The notes under the pieces were generated by a model. That model was not told where the DNA came from. It saw nothing but the letters and a program-made list of their open reading frames with translations, and searched no databases. A program made the position numbers and the translations under genes. Positions 27,501 through 39,504 of a stretch of DNA of 64,000 bases are shown here, piece after piece (positions within the stretch are counted from its first letter, which is position 1; every line of letters starts with the position of its first letter). Source of the stretch: Begonia masoniana (taxonomy: Eukaryota > Streptophyta > Magnoliopsida > Cucurbitales > Begoniaceae); NCBI GenBank assembly GCA_022432975.1, contig CM039514.1, positions 10,508,168 to 10,572,167 on the forward strand, written 5' to 3'.

Positions 27501-29071
27501 GCTTTGAGTAGGGTGACTCCTTCAGTCTCTGCATTGATTCTAGAAATACCAATAGCTTTAGAGACAGAATTCCAAAGACTTAACCTGGAAGCTGTGTCTA
27601 GTGTGTCAGCCATGCTTTCGGCCATATTTTTGAGGCAAACTATTTTGGAGAAAATAAAGGAAGTTCAAATGAATGACGTTGAATGTAATAAGTATAAGTT
27701 GTGCATAGATTCTACTGATAAGTCGGATTTCAACTGCTCAGCTGATGGAATTCTCAAGTTTCGAAATAGATGGTTTGTTCTGGCTGATACTGAACTTAGA
27801 AAGGAAATCCTATCTGAGGCACATTCCTCCAGACTTTCTGTTCATCCTGGAGGTACGAAAATGTACAGAGATCTCAAGCAAGATTATTGGTGGCCAGGTA
27901 TGAGGAGATGTGTGGCGGAGTACGTGGAGTCATGTCTGGTCTGCCAGCAAGTCAAAGCTGAACATCAGAGGCTTGCTGGAACATTACAACCCTTACCAGT
28001 TCCCGAATGGAAATGGGAACAAATAACTATGGATTTATTATAGGATTACCTAGAACAACAAAAGGTTACGATGCAATTTGGGTAGTAGGTTGATCGTTTA
28101 ACCAAATCAGCTCACTTTCTGCCAATAAAGATAACATACTCGATGGATCAATTGGCTGAGTTGTATGTGCACGAGATTGTTAGACTGCATGGAGTTGCAA
28201 GCACCATAGTTTCGGACCGAGACTCCAGATTTACATCTAAATTTTGGAAATGTATGCACAAGGCTATGGGAACACAGCTTAGTTTTAGCACAGCCTTTCA
28301 TCCTCAAACTGATGGACAATCCGAGAGAACTATCCAAACGTGGAGGATATGCTTCGTGCATGTGTGCTGGAATTTCAGGGTTCTTGGAGTAAATATATAC
28401 CATTGATTGAATTCTCTTATAATAACAGTTTTCAAGCAACAATAGGCGTGGCACCATACGAGGCATTATATGGGCGTAAGTGCAGATCTCCATTATATTG
28501 GGATGAAGTTGGAGAAGCACAGTTGATTGGTCCTGACATTATGCAGCAGACAGTGGAAAAGATTGCTCTTATCCGACAGATGATCTTAACAGCTCAAAGC
28601 CGCAGAAAAGCTATGCAGACAAAAGATGAAGAGAATTAGAATTCGATGTCGGTAATGAGATTTTCCTTAAGGTGTCACCTTTCAAAAGGAGTTGTGAGAT
28701 TGGGAAAAGAGGCAAGTTGAATCCCAGATATATTGGGACCTTTTCAAATCGTGAAGAGAATTGGGAAGTCAGCATATCAACTTCAGTTACCAACCTCTCT
28801 GGAGGGAATTCATAATGTGTTTCATGTTTCAATGCTAAAGAAATGTGTTAGAGATCCTTCACAGATTATAGAACAGCAGAGAATAGAAGTCCTTCCTACT
28901 CTTGCATTTGAGGAGAAACCAGTAAGAATCTTAGATTATGCAGTGAAGGTATTACGCAACAAAAAAGTTCCACTGGTAAAGGTCTTATGGCACAACCAGA
29001 ATATTGAGGAGACAACTTGGGAGCGCCAGCAAGATATGATGGACCAATATCCGGAATTATTCAGGTACTAA
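24591..29071 (+). pseudogene. Chromovirus gag-pol body 1 (frameshifted)
   Basis: Gag starts at ATG 24591 (MSRRPGRPRLPREIPSPRRE). Retrotransposon gag domain lies about 24890-25300, followed by two CCHC knuckles (about 25496-25535 and 25560-25600). Protease DSGATHSF is near 25735, RT about 26380-27060 with FIDD near 26742, and RNase H from about 27180 (CDAS). The integrase has a zinc region near 27840-27960 and a D,D,E core about 28025-28360. A chromodomain ends at 29071. Breaks: TGA at 24867 and at 25518 (inside knuckle 1), a frameshift near 27328 and one near 27394, and a TGA at 28627, all also present in body 2. It has a further dozen private one-base indels, mostly in short homopolymers (near 25793, 26363, 26830, 26995, 27486, 28034, 28086, 28340, 28601, 28686, 28736). 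It is not translatable as read. Confidence 0.93.
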
Positions 29072-29093
29072 ATTTTGAGGACAAAATTCTTTT

Positions 29094-29105
29094 AAGGAGG
29101 GTAGA
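29094..29105 (+). other. Polypurine tract before the middle LTR
   Basis: AAGGAGGGTAGA directly precedes the LTR start at 29107, as expected for the plus-strand primer of reverse transcription. Confidence 0.85.
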
Positions 29106-29106
29106 T

Positions 29107-31125
29107 TGTAGCACCCGGCTCTATTAAACCAAATTTAATTGCCAATTATAATGTGTTAATTTTATGGAAGAATTGAGGGAGAAAGTGATTAGGTTAGTTA
29201 ATAACTATGTAAGGACAAAAGGGTAATTAGCAATTTTATAAATGGATAACGTATTTAATGGAGGGTTTAATGAGGTTTAGCCGCCACTGTTTCCCTCATT
29301 TTTCTTCTCGGTATTCAGCTCAAGCACAGCAGAGCTCCAGGCGATTTCCCTCTCCGATCCTCATTCCTCGAACTAGGTGAGTTTTCCATTTTATTTCTCG
29401 AGATTTTAGTGGCTAGATAGCAGAGATAGTGTAATGCGCGTATTTTGATAATACTGCGAGTGAGTTGAGTTCGATTTTAGTATTGAGCCGAGAGTGTATG
29501 ATGATTAGAGATTTCAAACGAGCCCCTTAGGTTTCAGAACGATTTAGGATAAGGTTAGTGGTGATCTAATCAGGTATTTTTGCTTATGACGCTAGGTGAG
29601 CATGGTTTCCAGAGTATTTGAAACTGAACGATTTCCAGGAGACCAGGTAAGTAAAGTATGCATGTGCCTTCGGGCCTACATCACAAAACAGTAGGGTTAT
29701 GCATATTGAGAATGATTTTGTGTGTCACGCATCATGTTTTTGAAAGATTACGAAATGAATTTCCATGTAAGAATAGTGAAGTATGAACTGTATGTGACAG
29801 ACAAACTATTAAGGGAACTAATCTGCCCCTTAATCGAGTAGAGGATGTATGACATTGGGAGAATTGATCCCACTCCCAAGGGAACAGAGGGATCAGTTCA
29901 GCTATTAAGGGAACTAATCCGCCCCTTAATCGAGTAGAGGATGTATGACCTTGGGAAAATTGATCCACATCCCGAGGGAACCGAGGGATCAGATCAGCTT
30001 ATGAACGTATGTAAATGCAACTGAGATGAGAAAGTAGAAACTGCATGTTTAGGAATTTATGTTTCAGCATTCCATTCATTACTGCTTTACTTACTTAGCA
30101 TTAGGCTAATAGGTGAGTTTTGTGATGTAGGTGGAGAAGTTACAGCAGGTGAGCCTTCTGAGTTCATTGAAGGATAGGCTGGTTGGGGGAGCACACTCAT
30201 GCCATGGACCTGGTATTTGATGAGGCAGTTTAACTGATGTTGTTGGAGTAAAGGTGAAGTTGACAACATTTTGACTTGAATAGGTTGAGTCCTCATGACA
30301 GTGGTTGTTTCAATGTTTTGAAAATGTTTTGAATTTTTCTGATGATGGTATTCTGCTGAGATTTGACGATGGCACTTGCTGGATTGTTTTAAGTAATGCA
30401 TTTGTTAGAATGGTATTTGAATGATTTCAGTAATGTGAGTAATTTCATTTATGTAATTAGAGTTGTGTTTGCGTAGCATGGAGTAGTTGAGTTGTTGTTC
30501 TGTCGCCTATCGGAAGATATAAGTAGGACTTTTGTCAGTTTGCGGCCGGTGGATATAGAGTAAAGTCGATCGGATGAGGAAATCATCCGGTTGACGTCAC
30601 CAGTGGATATAGAGTAAAGTCGATCGGATGAGGAAAATCATCCGGCTGACGTCACCGGTGGATATAGAGTGAATTCGATCGGATGAGGAAATCATCCGGC
30701 TGATGTCACCGGTAGATGTAGGATGTATCTTGTTGTTTTGTGACCGGATGATGTAGTCAAAACTTTGTCGTTTGTTATCCGGGAAAAGCCTCATGTTTTC
30801 TATGTCAGTTCCTTCCGGTTGACTTCGTTCTTCGGATGATGTGTTTGACTTTCATAAATTTCAAGTATTTCACGCCTAAACTTTCATCCCTTCCGGTTGA
30901 ATTATTTTCTTAATATTTTATGTGATCATTCAAGCCTTTTACAATAGTTTTGTTTAACTCCATTTTACTTAAATGATTTCCGCTGCAAGTTTCGAATATT
31001 ATTGTTTTGAAGATTCCGCTTATGTCAAGTTTTTTTTTTTTTAAAAAAAAATAAATACGGTTGAAATTTTAGTCATGTACGGGTATGGTGTGACGAACCG
31101 GGTTCAGATAACTTGGGGCGTTACA
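29107..31125 (+). repeat. Middle LTR of the tandem chromovirus (chimeric)
   Basis: It serves as 3' LTR of body 1 and 5' LTR of body 2. Its left ~1.4 kb shares diagnostic variants with LTR 3 (for example CTATTAAACC, GAAACTGAACG, AATCTGCCCC, TTCATTTATG) and its last ~0.55 kb shares those of LTR 1 (GTTGACGTCACCAGTGG, GAGTGAATTCG, the T/A run near 31030-31050). The switch lies at about 30450-30590. Confidence 0.93.
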
Positions 31126-31128
31126 GTA

Positions 31129-31140
31129 TGGTATCAGAGA
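31129..31140 (+). promoter_or_regulatory. Primer binding site, initiator tRNA-Met type (body 2)
   Basis: TGGTATCAGAGA, in the same position relative to the LTR end as in body 1. Confidence 0.92.
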
Positions 31141-31273
31141 CATTCAGTTAAACTGTTCAAAAGATTAAGTGCCAATCGTTGCATGGGGGTACTCCAACAA
31201 CTGTAAGTGTTTACCTTAACCTTAGCTACTAGGTATTTAAGAGTATAATTAACCTTGTGCAGGAATATAGCAA

Positions 31274-34200
31274 ATGTCTAGACGACCAGGAAGACCAAGG
31301 TTACCAAGGGAGATACCAAGTCCGAGGCGGGAGGAGGACTCTAGGTAATTAGGCTGCTGACAGAATTGATGCGTCAGCAGACTGATATAGTACGTCAACA
31401 GTCTGACCAATTAGGAGTGCTGTTGAGCCGGGAGACACAAGGAAGTGCCAACTCGGGTTCTAGCAGTGAACATTCTGGAGATAGATTCGGAGACTGAGAC
31501 CACCCACGTTTGATGGTCAGTCAACTGATCCAGTTATTGCTGAGGGTTGACTTAGAAAAATTGAGAGTATGTTTAGGTGTGCCAATATTGGAGAAGAGGA
31601 CAAAGTCACGTTGGCCACGTTCCATTTGGCTGGTGAAGCTCAACTCTGGTGGGAAACAGTTGAAACCACCACTGACATTCTGACTATGACTGGTCACAGT
31701 TTAAGGACATCTTTTATGAGAAATATTTTAACAGCACGGTCCAAACCGCAAAGAAGTTGGAGTTTCTGAATTTGAAGCAGACAGGGTCGGTGGCAGAGTA
31801 CAGTAGGCAATTTGAGTCCTTGTCCAGGTTTGCTGAACATTTTGCTCATAAGGACGAGGATAAGGTGTTCAAATTTGTGCATGGACTGAAGCCGGAGATT
31901 TATCGAGGAGTCAAATTCTGTGGCATTAAAGGTTTAACATTCAGTGAAGTTGTGTCCACTGCTCTGGAAGTGGAAGAAGCTGAAGGGAAGTGTGCTAGAC
32001 CAAAGGAGGTTTCGCAAAAGTGTATCCAGCACAACCATCAGAGGGGAGAGAAGAGGCCAAGTGAAGGCCAAAGTAACCAAGGATCTGGAAAGAGGGTACT
32101 GAATACCCAGAAGTTTCCTCAATGCCCGAAATGTTCAAAGAATCACTCGGGTGAGTGTAGATTTGGATCGGGTAAGTGTTTTAACTGTGAAGAGGTTTGA
32201 CATTTGTACAAGGATTGCCCAAAGCCCCGAATCGTTCGATGTTTCCATTGCAACAAGGTTGGCCATGTCAACAGAGACTGCCCAGCTTTGAAGGGTGGCC
32301 CTACCAGGATTAAGCCAAGAATATTCTCCATGATGGAGTCAGGTGGTGAGGACCAGCCTGCTGTAGTGTCAGGTACTATATTGATTAACTCTGTATCTGC
32401 TTTTACTTTGATAGATTCAGGTGCAACTCATTCTTTTATAGCCTCTACATTTGCTGATAAGTTAGATGTACGGTTTACTCCTTCTGAGCATGTGTATAAC
32501 GTAGCATTACCTTCTGGTGAGCACATGCACTCCAGTCAAATAATGCCTGATAGTGTGGTGTTAGTAGGGAACATGAATTTGCCTGCTGACCTTATTGTTA
32601 TGGACATAATGGGATTTGATGTGATCCTAGGAATGGATTGGTTGTTTAAGCATTATGCCACAATAGATTGTAGAACTAGAATTGTTAGTTTTCAACCCCC
32701 TAGTGGTTTAAACCATACCTTCCAAGCCCTGAAGAAGAGTAAGGAGATGACTGTAATGACTTCTGTTAGTTGTAGACCCTCCCCTTGCAGAGAGTATTTG
32801 TGCTTTTTGGCCAGTGTTTTAGACACACAAACAGTAGAAAAATCAAGCCCCAAAAATGTTTTAGTTGTCCAAGATTTTCCAGAAGTATTTCTAGATGACC
32901 TTCCTGGTTTGCCACCAGATAGGGAAATTGAATTTGTGGTAGATGTTTACCCCGGCGCTGAGCCAGTATCTAAGAATCCATATAGACTAGCACCAACAGA
33001 ACTTAAAGAGTTGAAGAAACAGTTAGAGGACTTGTTGGAAAAAATGGGTTCATACGCCCTAGCTTTTCACCATGGGGTGCACCTGTCCTTTTTGTCAAAA
33101 GAAAGATGGATCAATGCGTATGTGCATAGACTATAGAGAATTGAATAAGCTAACTGTCAAGAACAAGTATCCACTGCCGAGGATCGATGATTTATTTGAT
33201 CAGCTTAAGGGTGCAAGAGTTTTCTCAAAAATTGACCTTAGGTCCGGTTATTACCAGTTGAAGGTTAAATCTAAAGATATCCCAAAGACTGCCTTTCGCA
33301 CAAGGTATGGGCATTATGAGTTTTTGGTTATATCTTTTGGTTTGACAAATGCGCCAGCAGCCTTCATGGATCTCATGAATAGGGTGTTTCGCGAGTATTT
33401 GGACAAGTTTGTCATTGTATTCATAGATGACATTTTAATCTATTCTAGAACTAAGGATGAGCATGCAGGACACCTAAGCTTGGTGTTAGGATTGCTGAGG
33501 CAGCACCAACTTTATGTCAAATTTTCTAAGTGTAAGTTTTGGTTGGACAGAGTTCACTTTCTTGGTCATGTGATCTCTGGAGATGGGATATCTGTTGATC
33601 CAGCCAAGGTTCAAGCTGTTAAGGAGTGGCCCCAACCGAAGAATGCTACGGATATCCGGAGTTTTCTTGGATTAGCAGGATATTATAGAAAATTCATCGA
33701 GGGATTTTCAAAGATTGCCATACCCCTTACTATGTTGACAAGGAAAAATGTGAAGTATAATTGGACTGATAAATGTGAATCCAGTTTCCAGACCTTGAAA
33801 CAGAAACTGACCAATGCCCCAATTTTAACCCTTCCAGTCGAAAATGGTAAATTCAGTATTTATTGTGATGCTTCCAAGGTTGGACTTGGTGGTGTTTTGA
33901 TGCAAGATGGAAAGGTTATAGCTTATGCTTCTAGGCAGTTAAAAGTACACGAAAAGAATTACCCTACACATGACTTAGAATTAGCTGCTGTGGTTTTTTG
34001 CATTAAAGATTTGGAGGCACTACCTGTATGGACAAACCTGTGAGATATTTTCGGATCATAAAAGTCTGAAATACATTTCACGCAAAAGGAACTGAATATG
34101 AGGCAACGTAGGTGGTTAGAGTTTGTCAAAGATTATGATTTTGAGATTAAGTACCACCCTGGCAAGGCGAATGTAGTGGCTGATGCTTTGAGTAGGGTGA

Positions 34201-35756
34201 CTCCTTCAGTCTCTGCATTGATTCTAGAAATACCAATAGCTTTAGAGACAGAATTCCAAAGACTTAACCTGGAAGCTGTGTCTAGTGTGTCAGCCATGCT
34301 TTCGGCCATATTTTTGAGGCAAACTATTTTGGAGAAAATAAAGGAAGTTCAAATGAATGACGTTGAATGTAATAAGTATAAGTTGTGCATAGATTCTACT
34401 GATAAGTCGGATTTCAACTGCTCAGCTGATGGAATTCTCAAGTTTCGAAATAGATGGTTTGTTCTGGCTGATACTGAACTTAGAAAGGAAATCCTATCTG
34501 AGGCACATTCCTCCAGACTTTCTGTTCATCCTGGAGGTACGAAAATGTACAGAGATCTCAAGCAAGATTATTGGTGGCCAGGTATGAGGAGATGTGTGGC
34601 GGAGTACGTGGAGTCATGTCTGGTCTGCCAGCAAGTCAAAGCTGAACATCAGAGGCTTGCTGGAACATTACAACCCTTACCAGTTCCCGAATGGAAATGG
34701 GAACAAATAACTATGGATTTTATTATAGGATTACCTAGAACAACAAAAGGTTACGATGCAATTTGGGTAGTAGTTGATCGTTTAACCAAATCAGCTCACT
34801 TTCTGCCAATAAAGATAACATACTCGATGGATCAATTGGCTGAGTTGTATGTGCACGAGATTGTTAGACTGCATGGAGTTGCAAGCACCATAGTTTCGGA
34901 CCGAGACTCCAGATTTACATCTAAATTTTGGAAATGTATGCACAAGGCTATGGGAACACAGCTTAGTTTTAGCACAGCCTTTCATCCTCAAACTGATGGA
35001 CAATCCGAGAGAACTATCCAAACGTTGGAGGATATGCTTCGTGCATGTGTGCTGGAATTTCAGGGTTCTTGGAGTAAATATATACCATTGATTGAATTCT
35101 CTTATAATAACAGTTTTCAAGCAACAATAGGCGTGGCACCATACGAGGCATTATATGGGCGTAAGTGCAGATCTCCATTATATTGGGATGAAGTTGGAGA
35201 AGCACAGTTGATTGGTCCTGACATTATGCAGCAGACAGTGGAAAAGATTGCTCTTATCCGACAGATGATCTTAACAGCTCAAAGCCGGCAGAAAAGCTAT
35301 GCAGACAAAAGATGAAGAGAATTAGAATTCGATGTCGGTAATGAGATTTTCCTTAAGGTGTCACCTTTCAAAGGAGTTGTGAGATTTGGGAAAAGAGGCA
35401 AGTTGAATCCCAGATATATTGGACCTTTTCAAATCGTGAAGAGAATTGGGAAGTCAGCATATCAACTTCAGTTACCAACCTCTCTGGAGGGAATTCATAA
35501 TGTGTTTCATGTTTCAATGCTAAAGAAATGTGTTAGAGATCCTTCACAGATTATAGAACAGCAGAGAATAGAAGTCCTTCCTACTCTTGCATTTGAGGAG
35601 AAACCAGTAAGAATCTTAGATTATGCAGTGAAGGTATTACGCAACAAAAAAGTTCCACTGGTAAAGGTCTTATGGCACAACCAGAATATTGAGGAGACAA
35701 CTTGGGAGCGCCAGCAAGATATGATGGACCAATATCCGGAATTATTCAGGTACTAA
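31274..35756 (+). pseudogene. Chromovirus gag-pol body 2 (better preserved)
   Basis: Same protein order as body 1. Gag from ATG 31274 is broken by one-base losses near 31345, 31487 and 31690. Long open stretches then follow: gag end 31757-32200; second CCHC knuckle, protease (DSG near 32412) and the pol linker in 32204-33136; RT from 33072 with catalytic FIDD near 33420; RNase H start (CDAS) near 33865; integrase 34098-35315 with zinc ligands near 34525-34640 and D,D,E core; then a C-terminal part with chromodomain 35358-35756 (PLVKVLWHNQNIEETTWE). Shared lesions with body 1 are the TGA at 32198, the frameshifts near 34007 and 34075 and the TGA at 35313. These predate the duplication, so the parent element was probably already unable to move on its own. 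Confidence 0.94.
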
Positions 35757-35777
35757 ATTTGAGGACAAAATTCTTTT

Positions 35778-35789
35778 AAGGAGGGTAGA
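35778..35789 (+). other. Polypurine tract before LTR 3
   Basis: AAGGAGGGTAGA followed by T and the LTR start at 35791. Confidence 0.85.
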
Positions 35790-35790
35790 T

Positions 35791-37810
35791 TGTAGCACCC
35801 GGCTCTATTAAACCAAATTTAATTGCCAATTATAATGTGTTAATTTTATGGAAGAATTGAGGGAGAAAGTGATTAGGTTAGTTAATAACTATGTAAGGAC
35901 AAAAGGGTAATTAGCAATTTTATAAATGGATAACGTATTTAATGGAGGGTTTAATGAGGTTTAGCCGCCACTGTTTCCCTCATTTTTCTTCTCGGTATTC
36001 AGCTCAAGCACAGCAGAGCTCCAGGCGATTTCCCTCTCCGATCCTCATTCCTCGAACTAGGTGAGTTTTCCATTTTATTTCTCGAGATTTTAGTGGCTAG
36101 ATAGCAGAGATAGTGTAATGCGCGTATTTTGATAATACTGCGAGTGAGTTGAGTTCGATTTTAGTATTGAGCCGAGAGTGTATGATGATTAGAGATTTCA
36201 AACGAGCCCCTTAGGTTTCAGAACGATTTAGGATAAGGTTAGTGGTGATCTAATCAGTATTTTTGCTTATGACGCTAGGTGAGCAGGGTTTCCAGAGTAT
36301 TTGAAACTGAACGATTTCCAGGAAACCAGGTAAGTAAAGTATGCATGTGCCTTCGGGCCTACATCACAAAACAGTAGGGTTATGCATATTGAGAATGATT
36401 TTTTGTGTCACGCATCATGTTTTTGAAAGATTACGAAAATGAATTTCCATGTAAGAATAGTGAAGTATGAACTGTATGTGACATACAAACTATTAAGGGA
36501 ACTAATCTGCCCCTTAATCAAGTAGAGGATGTATGACATTGGGAGAATTGATCCCACTCCCAAGGGAACAGAGGGATCAGTTCAGCTATTAAGGGAACTA
36601 ATCCGCCCCTTAATCGAGTAGAGGATGTATGACCTTGGGAAAATTGATCCACATCCCGAGGGAACCGAGGGATCAGATCAGCTTATGAACGTATGTAAAT
36701 GCAACTGAGATGAGAAAGTAGAAACTGCATGTTTAGGAATTTATGTTTCAGCATTCCATTTCATTACTGCTTTACTTACTTAGCATTAGGCTAATAGGTG
36801 AGTTTTGTGATGTAGGTGGAGAAGTTACAGCAGGTGAGCCTTCTGAGTTCATTGAAGGATAGGCTGGTTGGGGGAGCACACTCATGCCATGGACCTGGTA
36901 TTTGATGAGGCAGTTTAACTGATGTTTGTTGGAGTAAAGGTGAAGTTGACAACGTTTTGACTTGAATAGGTTGAGTCCTCATGACAGTGGTTGTTTCAAT
37001 GTTTTGAAAATGTTTTGAATTTTTCTGATGATGGTATTCTGCTGAGATTTGACGATGGCACTTGCTGGATTGTTTTAAGTAATGCATTTGTTAGAATGGT
37101 ATTTGAATGATTTCAGTAATGTGAGTAATTTCATTTATGTAATTAGAGTTGTGTTTGCGTAGCATGGAGTAGTTGAGTTGTTGTTCTGTCGCCTATTGGA
37201 AGATATAAGTAGGACTTTTGTCATTTTGCGGCCGGTGGATATAGAGTAAAGTCGATCGGATAAGAAAATCATCCGGCTGACGTCACCGGTGGATATAGAG
37301 TAAAGTCGATCGGATGAGGAAATCATCCGGCTGACGTCACCGGTGGATATAGAGTGAAGTCGATCGGATGAGGAAATCATCCAGCTGACGTCACCGGTAG
37401 ATGTAGGATGTATCTTGTCGTTTTGTGACCAGATGATGTAGTCGAAACTTTGTCGTTTTGTTATCCGGGAAAAGCCTCCTGTTTTCTACGTCAGTTCCTT
37501 CCGGTTGACTTCGTTCTTCGTATGATGTGTTTGACTTTCATAAATTTCAAGTATTTCACGCCTAAACTTTCATCCCTTCTGGTTGAATTATTTTCTTAAT
37601 ATTTTATATGATCATTCAAGCCTTGTACAATAGTTTTGTTTAACTCCATTTTACTTAAATGATTTCCGCTGCAAGTTTCGAATATTATTGTTTTGAAGAT
37701 TCCGCTTATGTCAAGTTTTTTTTTTTCAAAAAGAAATAAATACGGTTGAAATTTTAGTCATGTACGGGTATAGTGTGACGAACCGGGTTCAGATAACTCG
37801 GGGCGTTACA
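35791..37810 (+). repeat. LTR 3 of the tandem chromovirus
   Basis: Ends CTCGGGGCGTTACA at 37810, followed by the AAAAC target duplication. It differs from LTR 1 at scattered single bases and carries three TGACGTCA motifs (37278, 37332, 37386). Confidence 0.93.
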
Positions 37811-38404
37811 AAAACTCATCAAGTTCGGAGGAAATCGCTGGAGGAAGTCGAAGGGGGTCTCCTATCGCGCTTTGCTAAGCTGAGGCGCTTAGAATGGAGA
37901 GGAAATGAAATAAACAGTAGCGGCTACTTCATTAATAGTTTCCTTAAATACGTTATCCACCTTTGAATTTCTAATTACCCTTATGCCCTTGCCTAGTCAT
38001 CCTCTAACCCTACATTTAATATTGCCATATAAATTGTGCCATTAGTTTAAAAGGAATAGAGAAACGGTTTGATAGAACTGGGTATTACAACTAGGCTGGT
38101 TGGAGAAGTACATTCACGCTTCGACTTGACAATCTGATGGAGCGGTTTAACTAATGTCAGTAGGTGTGAAAGTCTAGTTAACAATGATTCAGTTTTTGGT
38201 GTGCTAAGGATGTTAATGATAGCAGGAGTTTAATGTTTTTATCAATTTTAGAGCTTTTCTGATTATGAAAAACACGATTTGGTTTTAGTTGTAGATTGTT
38301 GTTCTGGATTTATAAAGTTGTGGATTTATGTTGTTTTGAATAGCTGCTGTTAAAATTTATAAGTTCTTTTAGTAGGCAGAGTTGTCTGTCTGTTTAGAAT
38401 ATTA

Positions 38405-38850
38405 CTGTTCACCGGTGGATGTAGTCTATCGGTGGATGTAATCTATCGGTGGATGTAGTCTATCGGTGGATGTAGTCTATCTGTGGATGTTGTCGTTTTA
38501 TGATCGGTGGATGTGATTAATAGTTTTTTCGTTTATGATCTGTGGATGTGAGTAATAGTTTTGTCGTTTTATGATCAGTGGATGTGTAATAGGTTTTGTC
38601 GTTTTGTGATCGGTGGGTGTGAGTAATAGGTTTTGTCGTTTTATGATCGGTGGATGCGAGTAATAGGTTTTGTCGTTTTGTGAGCGGTAGACGTGAGAAG
38701 TCGACATGTCGTTCGGCTGACGTGAGCGGTGGACGTTGGTAGCAGAAGAAGCCTTTTGCTTCTGCTTCTACCGCCGACACTGTTGAGCGGTGGACGTCTT
38801 CTATTTCTATTTCTATCGCTGGAACTGTTCAGCGGTGGACATGTTTTGTT
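38405..38850 (+). repeat. CGGTGGATGTAGTCTAT motif array in LTR family 4
   Basis: Consecutive copies of ATCGGTGGATGTAGTCT, then longer units containing GTTTTGTCGTTTTATGATC with GGTGGATGTGAGTAATAG. The related LTR of the truncated element has the same array (45455-45566 and 56932-57180). Confidence 0.88.
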
Positions 38851-39056
38851 TTGTTTTGTTTTCTTTCAACCAATTGTCTTTAATATTTTAATTAATTAAT
38901 AAATATCATTTTATACAAATATTTTTCGCTGCAAGCTTTTACGTTTAAGGATCAAATTTTGATTTTTAAGTGAAATTTTAAGATTTTCTCAAAATGTCAT
39001 AGTTCGGTTCAGTATTATGAGTAGCGAACCAGATTTATATAATTCGGGGTGTTACA

Positions 39057-39504
39057 TTAATTGATATTAAATTTAATTTAATAACTGAGACATGCATGAT
39101 ATCTTTAAGTACCACCTCGCAACTCGCGTTAGTATTTATATGGATGTTTCCTTTTCTGCCTACTTTAGAACTTGACTATTCTCAATTTTAACAATGCTAA
39201 AATCACTACTAGTATAAGTTGTAAAATATTGTACTTTTGAAATAATATGATAAGATGCACCAGAATCATATATCCAGCGTGATTCATAAGTTATCAGGTT
39301 AACATCTTTATAGATAATTACATCTTTACCATCAGAGGCAATTGCAATTGTACTTTTTTAGCTTACACTCTTTATGCATTGTTCTTTCTTCAACTTGTAG
39401 CCATCCTTTTTCATGTATCTCAGCTTTCCATAGTGATAACACTTGATACTCTTTTTTACTTTTAGATTTCAACATGCCTGACAGGCTGGCTCTTGAAGAC
39501 TCAC
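39057..39504 (-). pseudogene. Ty1/copia relic: gag zinc knuckle and protease
   Basis: The minus strand reads SYESRWIYDSGASYHI (protease active-site region, DSGA near 39253-39267). Upstream are a degraded CCHC knuckle near 39400-39455 and the basic SGMLKSKSKK stretch near 39455-39485. It connects to 17879 on one side and to 42378 on the other once the two solo LTRs are removed. Frameshifted and inactive. Confidence 0.84.

Larger units (their letters stand above)
22422..37810 (+). mobile_element. Tandem chromovirus (Tekay-like Ty3/gypsy): LTR-body-LTR-body-LTR
   Basis: Three near-identical LTRs of about 2.02 kb (22422-24442, 29107-31125, 35791-37810) alternate with two near-identical gag-pol bodies. 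One perfect AAAAC target duplication flanks the whole unit (22417-22421, 37811-37815), with none around the middle LTR, so this is a single insertion later expanded. Each body has a primer binding site matching initiator tRNA-Met right after the LTR and a purine tract right before the next. Domain order gag-PR-RT-RNaseH-INT-chromodomain places it among chromoviruses. The middle LTR is a chimera of the outer two (see findings). Confidence 0.93.
20401..38089 (-). mobile_element. Reverse-oriented solo LTR (chromovirus family 5), host of the tandem chromovirus
   Basis: The plus strand starts TGTAACGCGCCGAG at 20401 and ends GAACTGGGTATTACA at 38089, the inverse of a TGTAATACCCAG...GGCGCGTTACA LTR. 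A perfect ACTAG duplication flanks it (20396-20400, 38090-38094). Own sequence is 20401-22421 and 37816-38089, about 2.3 kb. It shows the family hairpin/arm layout in inverse order (CTACATCACAAAAC 21668-21681, GTTTTGTGATGTAG 22113-22126). Confidence 0.88.
17880..39056 (+). mobile_element. Solo LTR (chromovirus family 4), host of two further insertions
   Basis: It begins TGTAGCACCCGGTTCC at 17880 and ends TTCGGGGTGTTACA at 39056. The target duplication is CTAAT (17875-17879) versus TTAAT (39057-39061). Own sequence is 17880-18313, 19773-20400 and 38090-39056, about 2.03 kb. It is closely related to the LTR at 44071-57502, which confirms how the pieces join. It has the leader layout described in the findings: donor 18149, acceptor 19818, donor 19870, CTACATCACAAAAC at 19899-19912, complementary arm ending in the acceptor at 20353. 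It has no internal region. Confidence 0.88.

Noticed and set aside
28107..28520. Minus-strand frames opposite the integrase (also 34791-35205, 43293-43484, 52952-53242)
   Set aside because: Shadows of the plus-strand pol reading frames, recurring identically in each copy.
29107..31125. Middle LTR as a separate solo LTR insertion
   Set aside because: No target duplication around it, directly bounded by a purine tract and a primer binding site, and its sequence is a chimera of the two outer LTRs.
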